From Treponema sp. (GTDB lineage Bacteria > Spirochaetota > Spirochaetia > Treponematales > Treponemataceae), in assembly GCA_024691105.1 (NCBI GenBank), contig JAILNY010000065.1, positions 1-14,047 of the forward strand: a stretch of 14,047 nucleotides of DNA. Direction: 5' to 3'. How positions within the stretch are numbered: the stretch's first letter is position 1; each line of letters opens with the position of its first letter. This document shows positions 1-7,097 of this stretch, in pieces. The translations under genes were made by a program, and so were the position numbers. The notes under the pieces were generated by a model. It saw only the letters and a program-made list of their open reading frames with translations. It searched no databases and was not told the DNA's origin.

Positions 1-569
1 ATAGTGCGCAGCTCTTCAACATTGTAGCAGAAACCGCCACCCTGACCACCCATAGTATAAGCAGGGCGAACAACCAGAGGGAAGCCGATTTCTTCAGCAA
101 TCTTTTCAGCACCTTCAACAGTGTGACAGATTCCCGAGCGAGGAGTGTCAATTCCAAGACCCTTCATAGTTTCCTTGAAAATCTCACGGTCCTCACCGCG
201 TTCAATAGCATCAAGGTTTACACCAATAACCTGAACACCGTACTTATCAAGAACGCCGGCCTTGTTCAATTCCATAGCCATGTTTAATCCAGTCTGACCA
301 CCAAGGTTAGGAAGCAGGGCATCAGGACGTTCCTTTTCAATAATCTGAGAAAGACGCTCAACATTCAGCGGCTCAATATAAGTAGCGTCAGCCATAACCG
401 GGTCAGTCATAATAGTAGCCGGGTTAGAGTTTACAAGCACAATCTTGTAGCCGTTTTCACGCAGGGCCTTACAAGCCTGAGTTCCCGAATAGTCGAACTC
501 ACAAGCCTGTCCAATAACAATCGGTCCCGAACCAATAATCAAAACTTTGTTGATGTCTGTTCTCTTCAT
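1..569 (-). CDS. carB: Carbamoyl-phosphate synthase large subunit, N-terminal part (cut by window edge)
   Basis: The large subunit makes carbamoyl phosphate from bicarbonate, ammonia (passed from the CarA glutaminase) and two ATP, feeding pyrimidine and arginine synthesis in the cytoplasm. Only the first 189 codons are visible. The product starts MKRTDINKVLIIGSGPIVIG, followed by an EFDYSGTQACKAL stretch, NSNPATIMTDP, LLPNLGGQTGLNMAMEL and a glycine-rich RPAYTMGGQGGG ATP-binding loop near residue 170, all hallmarks of the carboxyphosphate ATP-grasp half. The ATG at 569-567 has a GGAG Shine-Dalgarno (581-585 on the plus strand, about 11 nt away). No carA lies upstream: the neighbour is the divergent femA/B-like operon, so carB has its own promoter. 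The roughly 190-nt leader contains a terminator and a small ORF (see separate entries). The identification is firm. Confidence 0.97.
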   Translation of the reverse strand, partial: MKRTDINKVLIIGSGPIVIGQACEFDYSGTQACKALRENGYKIVLVNSNPATIMTDPVMADATYIEPLNVERLSQIIEKERPDALLPNLGGQTGLNMAMELNKAGVLDKYGVQVIGVNLDAIERGEDREIFKETMKGLGIDTPRSGICHTVEGAEKIAEEIGFPLVVRPAYTMGGQGGGFCYNVEELRT

Positions 570-638
570 AATATAAATAACTCCTATTAATACCTGTGTG
601 CCGCCCTCACGGACAACAATTTTATTGCCGCCTGGGCG

Positions 639-675
639 AAAAAAAAGGCGAGTCCATAAAAAAAATGAACTCGCC
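639..675 (-). terminator. Intrinsic terminator in the carB leader (probable attenuator)
   Basis: Read on the minus strand, GGCGAGUUCAU pairs with AUGGACUCGCC to give an 11-bp stem (675-665 with 657-647) with one G-U wobble, a seven-U loop, and an uninterrupted run of eight U directly after it (646-639). On the plus strand the wobble becomes a C-A mismatch and no T-run follows, so it acts toward carB only. It lies about 70 nt before the carB start and after the likely promoter, where a simple end-of-gene terminator would make no sense. The inferred role is transcription attenuation of carB. Confidence 0.75.
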
Positions 676-682
676 GTCAAAT

Positions 683-715
683 TCAAATAAAAATAGTATG
701 AACTGTGTTTTTCAT
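683..715 (-). CDS. Possible 10-codon leader peptide of carB
   Basis: The minus strand encodes MKNTVHTIFI and then TGA, ending 7 nt before the 5' arm of the carB attenuator hairpin. A ribosome at the stop codon would cover the start of that arm and could prevent termination. The coding sequence includes a U-rich run (ACUAUUUUUAUUUGAAUUU), as expected for a UTP-sensing pause site in pyrBI-type control. The Shine-Dalgarno is poor (only CAAG just before the ATG), and the codons show no repeated amino acid, so amino-acid sensing is unlikely. An ORF this short can arise by chance. The support is its position and the U-rich context. Confidence 0.3.
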   Translation of the reverse strand: MKNTVHTIFI

Positions 716-758
716 CTTGAGAATCACAATATCTAAACAATTTTTAGCTTTCATACTA
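694..758 (-). repeat. 9-bp perfect inverted repeat in the carB leader
   Basis: TAGTATGAA at 694-702 and TTCATACTA at 750-758 are exact reverse complements separated by 47 bp. In the minus-strand RNA the first arm would lie at or near the predicted 5' end, and the second falls inside the 10-codon leader ORF (codons V-H-T). Translation of that ORF would open the pairing. It could instead be a protein operator; the spacing is rather long for that. Confidence 0.4.
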
Positions 759-765
759 AAGCAAT

Positions 766-774
766 ATATTATCA
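766..774 (-). promoter_or_regulatory. Candidate extended -10 element for carB
   Basis: The minus strand reads TGATAATAT, an extended -10 (TGn plus TAATAT). No good -35 is found 16-18 nt upstream, which is tolerable for extended -10 promoters. It would start transcription near 759, just at the outer arm of the leader inverted repeat, giving a leader of about 190 nt. Other AT-rich candidates exist near 802-810. Confidence 0.3.
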
Positions 775-836
775 GAAATTGCATTTTTGTTCTAGTACTT
801 TTTTATAATAATGACACCTGAAAATCAAAATCCGGC

Positions 837-912
837 GGGCAGTTGAATGAGTGTGGGCAGTTGAATGAGTGTGGGCAGTTGAATGAGTGTGGGCAGTTGA
901 ATGAGTGTGGGC
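837..912. repeat. 18-bp tandem repeat, four copies plus 4 bp
   Basis: The unit GGGCAGTTGAATGAGTGT occurs at 837-854, 855-872, 873-890 and 891-908 with no mismatch, followed by a partial GGGC (909-912). It lies between the divergent carB and femA/B-like genes and is more GC-rich than its surroundings. Two of the plus-strand frames stay open while one hits TGA in each copy; no start codon with a ribosome site makes it look coding. Perfect identity points to recent expansion or slippage. It could be a regulator-binding array or a neutral VNTR. No spacers are present, so it is not a CRISPR. Confidence 0.95.
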
Positions 913-944
913 TGCTATCCGGTTAATTTTTAAAATCCGTCTGG

Positions 945-977
945 TATATTCTCTATTTCTTTAATTTCTGATACAAT
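945..977 (+). promoter_or_regulatory. Candidate promoter(s) of the femA/B-like operon
   Basis: Two -10-like boxes precede the gene: TATATT at 945-950, giving a start near 957 and a leader of about 29 nt, and TACAAT at 972-977, which would start transcription at about the A of the ATG at 986 and produce a leaderless mRNA. Neither has a good -35. The lack of any Shine-Dalgarno before 986 makes the leaderless option worth considering. Confidence 0.3.
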
Positions 978-985
978 TTATCATC

Positions 986-2083
986 ATGTCTGAAATTACA
1001 ATTAACCAAATAGATAATTCAAAACATACAAATGACGGAAGCTTTTTGCAGACTCCGTTCTGGTGTTCTTTTAAGGCTCGTCACGGCTGGACTTACAGGC
1101 GCTTTTTAATTGAAGGAAATGAATGCGGCGTTTTAAACCGCAGTTTTTGCAAGGGACTTTTTTCAATTGCATATATTCCACTTTTTCCGCGTTTTGAAAA
1201 AACAGAAAGTCAGCTTCCAGAAAAACTCTGTCAGATTGCAGCGGCCCTAAAACCATTCCTTCCAAAAAATACAATCGCAATCAAATTTGACCCGGACATT
1301 ATTTTTGACAGCCCGGAAGAGCGCGACACATTCAACCGCGCGGTTATAGACGCTTCCCGAAAAAATCATCTCAATATCAGAAAAAGCAAAGTCGACATTC
1401 AGCCTCCAGACAGCACGCAGGTAGACCTTACAGCCGATACTGAGCAGATTATGGAAAGAATGCATTCAAAATGGCGCTACAACATAAGACTCAGCGAACG
1501 AAAGGGTGTAAAAATCCAGAAATATACTGGAAACAGTCTTAATTTGTCTGAAAAAGTAGACAAGTTTTACGAGCTTACAAAAGAGACAAATGCCCGAGAC
1601 GGAAACTCAAGTCACACAAAATCTTATTACGCAGACCTCCTGAAATATTCTGCAGAGCAGATCGCAGACAGAAAAGACTGCCCGGTTATTACCCTGTACA
1701 TCGCAGAGCATGAAGACGATGAAATTGCCTCAATCATGACGTTGTTCAGCCACGATGAAGCAATTTATCTTTACGGTGCAAGTTCAAACAAAAAACGCAA
1801 TTTAATGCCGAACCATCTTTTGCAGTGGACTGCAATGCAGGACGCAAAAGCCTACGGTTCAAAATACTATGACATGTACGGAATGCCGCCGGAAGGAAAA
1901 AACGAAAATCATCCGATGCACGGACTTTATATGTTCAAGGCAAACTTTGGTGGAAAGAACATTCACCGCGCCGGAACTTATGACGTTCCGCTAAAAAAAT
2001 TCACATATAAACTTTTTAATCTGGCAGAAAAATTAAGAGCTTTCTGGCATAAAGTTGTACTAAAAAAAATCAGGGGTCGCTAA
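986..2083 (+). CDS. FemA/B-family peptidoglycan bridge aminoacyltransferase
   Basis: FemA/B-type enzymes use aminoacyl-tRNA to add amino acids to the peptide stem of lipid II at the cytoplasmic membrane face, building the interpeptide bridge. The 365-residue product opens with the family's SFLQTPFWCSFKARHGW stretch (19-35), has a charged HSKWRYNIRLSERKGVKI segment (160-177) typical of the second acyltransferase lobe, then a GNAT-like fold with EIASIMTLF (246-254), AIYLYGASS (259-267), HLLQW (277-281) and YYDMYGMPP (294-302) before a conserved GLYMFKANFGG (313-323). There is no signal peptide and the length is normal. The start at 986 keeps the conserved N terminus but has no Shine-Dalgarno. 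The stop (2081-2083) abuts the rnz start, suggesting translational coupling. The family is secure; which amino acid is transferred cannot be read from the sequence. Confidence 0.88.
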   Translation: MSEITINQIDNSKHTNDGSFLQTPFWCSFKARHGWTYRRFLIEGNECGVLNRSFCKGLFSIAYIPLFPRFEKTESQLPEKLCQIAAALKPFLPKNTIAIKFDPDIIFDSPEERDTFNRAVIDASRKNHLNIRKSKVDIQPPDSTQVDLTADTEQIMERMHSKWRYNIRLSERKGVKIQKYTGNSLNLSEKVDKFYELTKETNARDGNSSHTKSYYADLLKYSAEQIADRKDCPVITLYIAEHEDDEIASIMTLFSHDEAIYLYGASSNKKRNLMPNHLLQWTAMQDAKAYGSKYYDMYGMPPEGKNENHPMHGLYMFKANFGGKNIHRAGTYDVPLKKFTYKLFNLAEKLRAFWHKVVLKKIRGR

Positions 2084-3010
2084 ATGAATATGGAAGCTTT
2101 TATTTTGGGCTGCGGCGGAATGCAGCCTTTGCCTTACAGACATTTGTGTTCGGTTCTGCTTCGTCGTGACGGAGATTTATTTTTGTTTGATGGAGGCGAG
2201 GGAACTCAGGTTTCGCTTAAGCGCCTTAACTTAAAATGGAAAAAAATCAATGCAATTTTTGTTTCTCACACTCACGCTGATCACGTAACAGGGCTTCCAG
2301 GAATTATGATGCTTTCAAGCCAGGTTGACAGAACTGAGCCTCTTTATATTTATGGACCTCCAAAAATTGCAGAGTACATCGAGACAAGCCGAAAGGTTTT
2401 AGACATGTACATCAATTATCCTGTAATCGTAAAAGAAATTACAGCGCCTTGCGTTGTACACGAAGAAAAAGATTTTGTTATCCGCGCATTCCCGCTGAAT
2501 CATACAAAGGTCTGCGTCGGTTATACGCTTGAAGAAAAAGATCGCCCTGGTGAATTTAATCCGGAAAAAGCAAAAGAGCTCAACGTTCCATGCGGGCCTT
2601 TATGGTCAAAACTTCAGAACGGCGAGACAGTTTTGTCTCAAGACGGAAAAGAAGTTCACCCGGAAGATATTATGGGAAAGCCTCGTAAGGGAAGAAAATT
2701 TTCTTACGTAACCGACACTCTTTACCTTGATTCAATTGCTGGCGAAGTAAAAAATTCAGATCTGCTTGTCTGCGAAGCAATGTTTGAAAACGCGCTTTTA
2801 GATCAGGCAAAAGAAAAAAAACACATGACTGCTGTTCAGGCAGCAACAATTGCACGTGACAGTAATTCAAAAAAAATGGCAATGATTCATTACAGTCCGC
2901 GTTACACAGACAAGGAATTAGTTGTTCTAGAAAAAGAAGCACAGCAGATTTACCCGGGTGCAATTCTTTCTAAAGACAGAATGCATTTTGAAATTCCTTA
3001 TGAAGATTAA
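2084..3010 (+). CDS. rnz: Ribonuclease Z (tRNA 3' endonuclease)
   Basis: RNase Z cuts the 3' trailer off precursor tRNAs so that CCA can be completed. The 308-residue protein has the metallo-beta-lactamase fold with the zinc motif SHTHADHVTGLPG (H62, H64, D66, H67), further metal ligands in FPLNH (H140), SYVTDT (D211) and MIHYSPRY (H269), the HMTA catalytic histidine (H247), and the GPLWSKLQNGE segment (171-181) of the flexible tRNA-binding arm that marks the bacterial short form. The length is typical. The ATG follows the femA/B-like stop codon directly, with AGGGG at 2072-2076 as ribosome site; a second ATG at 2090 is an alternative start. No terminator follows, and the ABC operon begins 28 bp later, so all may share one transcript. 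Confidence 0.95.
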   Translation: MNMEAFILGCGGMQPLPYRHLCSVLLRRDGDLFLFDGGEGTQVSLKRLNLKWKKINAIFVSHTHADHVTGLPGIMMLSSQVDRTEPLYIYGPPKIAEYIETSRKVLDMYINYPVIVKEITAPCVVHEEKDFVIRAFPLNHTKVCVGYTLEEKDRPGEFNPEKAKELNVPCGPLWSKLQNGETVLSQDGKEVHPEDIMGKPRKGRKFSYVTDTLYLDSIAGEVKNSDLLVCEAMFENALLDQAKEKKHMTAVQAATIARDSNSKKMAMIHYSPRYTDKELVVLEKEAQQIYPGAILSKDRMHFEIPYED

Positions 3011-3038
3011 AAATTTCTGATGCATTACAGGAAAAAAA

Positions 3039-3788
3039 ATGATTGAACTTGTGAATTTTACAAAAGAATATAAATCTGTTTTTAATCAGAAAAAAACTGC
3101 CGTCCAGAATGTTTCATTTACAGCAAAGGCAAATTCTATAACGGGACTTTTAGGACCAAACGGAGCAGGTAAGACAACAATTATTAAAGCAATCTGTTCA
3201 ATTCATTATCCGACATCAGGCAATGTTTTTGTCTATGATTCTGACGGAACAAAATACAGCACCAGTGATGATATTGAAAAAGCAAAACGTCTTATCGGTT
3301 ATGTAAGTGAAAATCCTCATTTGTATCGAAGTTTTTCTGTTATTGAATATCTTAAAATGACACAAGAAATCTGGAACTGCAAAGATGAAAATGACCTGCA
3401 AAAGGTCATTAAAATGTTCGGCTTAAAAGATGTTCTCAAGCAAAAAATTTCAACGCTTTCAAAAGGGTATTGTCAGAGAGTAAGCTTTGCTTCTGCTCTT
3501 ATTCATAATCCAAAGATTTTAATTTTAGATGAACCTGCAAGCGGACTTGACCCGAATCAGATTATCGAAACACGAAACATAATCAAAGACCTTTCTAAAA
3601 CAAAAACAGTTTTACTTTCGACTCATATAATGAGCGAAGCAGAAAATCTTTGCGACAATGTTGTAATTATGTGCGAAGGAAAATTGCTTGCCTGTGATTC
3701 TGTAGAAAACATAAAGAAACGCACAAAAGCACAGAACCTTGAACAGGCATACATAAATCTTACAAAGCAAAAGGGAAAAAATGATTAA
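3039..3788 (+). CDS. ABC transporter ATP-binding protein, GldA/ABC-2 type
   Basis: This 249-residue ATPase should power the membrane partner encoded next. Walker A is GPNGAGKTT (39-47), the Q-loop region lies around YVSENPHLYRSFS (88-100; the expected Q is replaced in this stretch), the signature is LSKGY (140-144) rather than LSGGQ, Walker B is ILILDEPASGLDP (160-172) and the H-loop is STHIMSE (H196). LSKGY is common in the ABC-2/Gld/NatA class of exporters, so the protein is expected to be active. AGGA lies 7 nt before the ATG. The 3' end overlaps the permease gene by 8 bp (3781-3788), a clear sign of co-translation. The substrate is unknown. Confidence 0.93.
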   Translation: MIELVNFTKEYKSVFNQKKTAVQNVSFTAKANSITGLLGPNGAGKTTIIKAICSIHYPTSGNVFVYDSDGTKYSTSDDIEKAKRLIGYVSENPHLYRSFSVIEYLKMTQEIWNCKDENDLQKVIKMFGLKDVLKQKISTLSKGYCQRVSFASALIHNPKILILDEPASGLDPNQIIETRNIIKDLSKTKTVLLSTHIMSEAENLCDNVVIMCEGKLLACDSVENIKKRTKAQNLEQAYINLTKQKGKND

Positions 3789-6075
3789 TAAAGATTTAAT
3801 TAAAAAAGACCTTAAATCAAATTTAACAGGTATATATTTTTATCTTTCCGCTTTAATTTTGTATTTGACCTGCTGTGTTCAGTTTTTCTTTTTTGAACGT
3901 TTTTTTGTATTTGGTCTGGGCTCTTCAAACCTGAATATTTTATTTTTAACAATTCCTTATGTCTGCAGTCTTATAATTCCTGTAATGGTAATGAACTGCT
4001 CAAATCCGGAATGCGAAAATAATTTTCCGTTTAATTCAATTACGATTATAATTTCAAAATTCTGCACAATCTGTATTCTGATTTTTTTGATGCTGATTCC
4101 GCTTTTTGCAGTTCCTGTATTTGTAAGTTTTTTTGGCAGAATTGATGCAGGACAGTTAATCTGTGGTTTTATCGGAATTTCTTTTTATATTTTTATTGCT
4201 GTTTCGTTCTGTCTTTTTTTAAGCTCTGCAATTTCTTCTAAAACAATTTTTGTAATTGTAAGCATAATTGTTTTGCTTGGAATAAATTCAATTCACAGAA
4301 TTCCACTTTATATCCAGTGCGGTCAATTTATAACAAAGCTGTGTAATGCTTTAAGTTTTTCGTGGCACTTTGATTCTTTCAGCAAAGGAATTATTGATAC
4401 GCGCGATGTATTTTATTATTTAACCGGTGCGGTATTTTTTATTCTTCTTTCATATTTTTATATTGAATCAGAAAAAGGCCGTCTTTTCTTTTCTGGTAAA
4501 TTAAAAATAATTTCTGTGCTTGTTACATTAATTCTTTGCTTTGCATTTATTGACAGTTACAGAATCTATAAACGCTTTGACTTTACCAAGGACAGACAGT
4601 TTTCTGTTTCTGACTATACAAAGCAGACATTAAAATCAGCAGAGGAACCGGTTAGAATTACATATTACCGTTCTAAAGAATTGCTTTCGCTTTATCCTGA
4701 AGTGCGCGATGTTTATGATTATTTAAAAATCTGTGCTCTTGAAAATAAAAACATAATTTTAAAAACCGAAAATGCTGACAAAGCAGAAAATCAAGCCCTG
4801 CTTAAAAATCTTGATGTCGCGCCTCAGCAAATTCAATCAGTAACAGACAACAAAGAAGAATACGTAAATGTTTATTCTGCAATCGTAATTGAATATCTTG
4901 GAAAAAGGGAAGTGCTTCCATTTGTTTTATCAACTGCAAACTTGCAGTTTGACTTAAACATGAGATTTGATTCTCTTATCAAAAATAAAAAACATGCAGC
5001 CTATATTCTTTGCGGTAACGAATACAATTCAAACGATTACAATTATCTTGTTCAGCTTTTTAATGCATCCGGAGTTAACTGTTATCCGATAGAAAAAGAC
5101 TCTTTAGTTTTTATCCAGGATCAGCTGGAAACAGAAATTCCTCTTTTGCTTTTTGGAACAAACAGTCTTGAACCGGAACAGGCATCGATTGTTGAACATT
5201 TTATTCTTAAAGGCGGAAAGGCAATAATTGCGACATCTCCATATTCAATTAATATAAACGGAGACTGGGGAGTAATAAAAAATACCGGCGATAATTTTAT
5301 TCCTGTTCTGGAAAAATGGGGCGTAAAATTTGAAGACAAACTTGTAAATGATCTTTCAAATGTAAGAATCAGCTTTTATTCTTCTGACAAAAATAATGGA
5401 ACTTTAAACGAAAATACTTCTTACGAATATATAAATTATCCTCAGTGGATTGCAGTGCTTCCGCAAAAGAATACTGCAAACGGCCTTACACTTTTCTGGT
5501 CAAGTCCGATTAAAGGCGACACACTTACGCCTTATTTGTATTCTTCAAAAATGTCGTGGACAGTAAAAGAGTTTTCTCAAAAAGTACAGAATCAAACAAC
5601 ACAGTATTTTGTAACAAATCCATTTACCGTACAAAAGTCTCCGATTGAAGATCCGCTTTTTACAGTTGAACAGTCTGTTGTTGCAGCCCTTATAAATAAA
5701 CCGATTACGGGAATCTATAATTTTGAAACAAACGAGAATCCGTCTGTGCTTGTAATTTCAGATCAGTATATTGCAATGAATGTTCTTTTAGAGCTTGCAA
5801 GCGGTGGAATAAGTGATTTTAGAAATATCGATTTTATAATGTCATCTTTATTTAATTTGACTGGACAAAATGAACTTGCTTCCCAGCTTAACGGTGGAAC
5901 AAGAAATACAACCTTATACAAAATCACAGAACCGATTGCCTTTGAAAAAGCAAAGGCAAAAACAATCAGTATTCTTTTTATAATTATTCCTCTTGTAATT
6001 ATAATTTTAATTCCGGTCTCTTTTGTAATAAGAAAAAATAAAATTAATAAATTATGCAGGGAACTAAAAAAATGA
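3781..6075 (+). CDS. ABC-2 permease fused to GldG-type auxiliary domain (GldF-GldG fusion)
   Basis: The 764-residue protein has about six hydrophobic helices in residues 17-228, the size of a GldF-like ABC-2 permease, then a seventh (about 241-259) leading into RFDFTKDRQFSVSDYTKQTL. That is the characteristic entry of the GldG/ABC_transp_aux domain, which normally begins a separate polypeptide. A large extracytoplasmic region (about 265-725) follows, with LLLFGTNSLEPEQASIVEHF and GGKAIIATSP resembling the ThuA/GATase-like fold of that family. A final helix (about 731-752) and a basic tail end it. Residues after 228 thus match a second subunit, so this is a fusion rather than a frame error: no break is seen. 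Ribosome site AAGGGA precedes the ATG inside the ATPase gene. It pairs with the upstream ATPase and downstream DUF4340-like protein. The role is unknown; gliding is not implied. Confidence 0.85.
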   Translation: MINKDLIKKDLKSNLTGIYFYLSALILYLTCCVQFFFFERFFVFGLGSSNLNILFLTIPYVCSLIIPVMVMNCSNPECENNFPFNSITIIISKFCTICILIFLMLIPLFAVPVFVSFFGRIDAGQLICGFIGISFYIFIAVSFCLFLSSAISSKTIFVIVSIIVLLGINSIHRIPLYIQCGQFITKLCNALSFSWHFDSFSKGIIDTRDVFYYLTGAVFFILLSYFYIESEKGRLFFSGKLKIISVLVTLILCFAFIDSYRIYKRFDFTKDRQFSVSDYTKQTLKSAEEPVRITYYRSKELLSLYPEVRDVYDYLKICALENKNIILKTENADKAENQALLKNLDVAPQQIQSVTDNKEEYVNVYSAIVIEYLGKREVLPFVLSTANLQFDLNMRFDSLIKNKKHAAYILCGNEYNSNDYNYLVQLFNASGVNCYPIEKDSLVFIQDQLETEIPLLLFGTNSLEPEQASIVEHFILKGGKAIIATSPYSININGDWGVIKNTGDNFIPVLEKWGVKFEDKLVNDLSNVRISFYSSDKNNGTLNENTSYEYINYPQWIAVLPQKNTANGLTLFWSSPIKGDTLTPYLYSSKMSWTVKEFSQKVQNQTTQYFVTNPFTVQKSPIEDPLFTVEQSVVAALINKPITGIYNFETNENPSVLVISDQYIAMNVLLELASGGISDFRNIDFIMSSLFNLTGQNELASQLNGGTRNTTLYKITEPIAFEKAKAKTISILFIIIPLVIIILIPVSFVIRKNKINKLCRELKK

Positions 6076-7097
6076 TCATTAAAAATAATAAAGTTATAAT
6101 TTTACTTTCAGCAGTCTTAACTTTTTTAGTCTTGCTTTTTATTACATCTATTGTAAACACAGACCGGCCGCATAAAAAAAATACAGTAGAATCTGCATTA
6201 TTAAATCCCAAATACAATCTGTCAAGAATACAGATTCAGTATCAGGACTCAGGTTTTCTTGAACTTATAAATACCGGAAGCTTTTGGGGTGCAAAAACTC
6301 CTATGCCTGAAAAAAATGTTGAAAAGTATTTAGATAAAGATCCCGTAACAGATTATTATTTTATTGCAGATCAAAAAACCGTAACAGATTTTATTGAATT
6401 ATCACAATCAATTACTCAATTAAACAAAATTGCAGATTCAAATTCTCTTAAAAACAATCCTGAAAAATCCTTTGCCAATTATGGACTTGACGAAAAACAC
6501 GCTGCCGTAATCAGCTATTATGACACAGAAAATAACTGTGTTTCTAAAATCTATTTTGGTGCATTAAACCAGACTCTTGATCAGATTTTTATAAGAACAG
6601 ACAAACAGCTTGCAGTATATTCTATGGATTCAAAAATTGCAGACTTTCTTGATTTACGTATCGACTTCTGGACCGACAAAAACATGATTCCAGAAGTAAT
6701 TTTAAATCATTCTAATTTTAATCAGCTTCAGAATTGTACCTATGGTTTTTCTTCGATATTATCAGCAAGCATGCCAGAAATGAAAAATTCTGGAAAAAAA
6801 TTCTATGACAAATTTCCTTCTCTACGTTTTTCAAAATTTGCTGATAATTATTCTTTTTTTAATCTCTATCCAGACTCCTTATTAATAAGAGTTTCTGACG
6901 GAAATGGAACACACTACACAATCGGTATTTCTAAAACTACAACAGACGACGGTGACTGCTATGTATATGGACTTCATATAACACCGTCGATTGTTTTTTC
7001 TGAACAGGAAAAAAATTTTATAAAAAATTTGAACTGTCATTACTATATGAGTGAATGGACTTATAACTCTATAGTAAAGCTCCTACTAGAAGAATAG
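6072..7097 (+). CDS. DUF4340-like membrane-anchored protein
   Basis: The product (341 residues) has one N-terminal helix (about 7-29, KVIILLSAVLTFLVLLFITS within it) and a long soluble part expected outside the cytoplasmic membrane. The layout and its place after a GldG-type gene match the DUF4340 family, which regularly accompanies such ABC systems; the function is not established. I choose the ATG at 6072 because it forms a 4-bp ATGA overlap with the permease stop and has AGGGA at 6058-6062 at a proper distance; the in-frame ATG at 6054 would add six residues but lacks a ribosome site. The 3' end overlaps the convergent CPBP gene by 29 bp, and the transcript probably ends at the 7120-7150 terminator. 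Confidence 0.75.
   Translation: MIIKNNKVIILLSAVLTFLVLLFITSIVNTDRPHKKNTVESALLNPKYNLSRIQIQYQDSGFLELINTGSFWGAKTPMPEKNVEKYLDKDPVTDYYFIADQKTVTDFIELSQSITQLNKIADSNSLKNNPEKSFANYGLDEKHAAVISYYDTENNCVSKIYFGALNQTLDQIFIRTDKQLAVYSMDSKIADFLDLRIDFWTDKNMIPEVILNHSNFNQLQNCTYGFSSILSASMPEMKNSGKKFYDKFPSLRFSKFADNYSFFNLYPDSLLIRVSDGNGTHYTIGISKTTTDDGDCYVYGLHITPSIVFSEQEKNFIKNLNCHYYMSEWTYNSIVKLLLEE

Noticed and set aside
570..640. PyrR-binding site or known riboswitch in the carB leader
   Set aside because: No recognisable PyrR anti-antiterminator loop sequence or conserved riboswitch core could be found by eye.
837..912. CRISPR array
   Set aside because: The 18-bp copies are directly adjacent with no spacers, and no cas genes are present.
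2084..3010. RNase Z as the missing metallo-beta-lactamase half of ComEC
   Set aside because: It has the RNase Z-specific tRNA arm and HMTA motif and is in a separate operon, so it is a genuine tRNA-processing enzyme.
6054..6071. Upstream ATG for the DUF4340-like gene
   Set aside because: No ribosome site; the ATG at 6072 makes an ATGA overlap with AGGGA upstream.
3039..7097. Gliding motility apparatus
   Set aside because: Only GldA/F/G-like components are present; these ABC systems occur in many non-gliding bacteria and no other gld/spr genes are seen.
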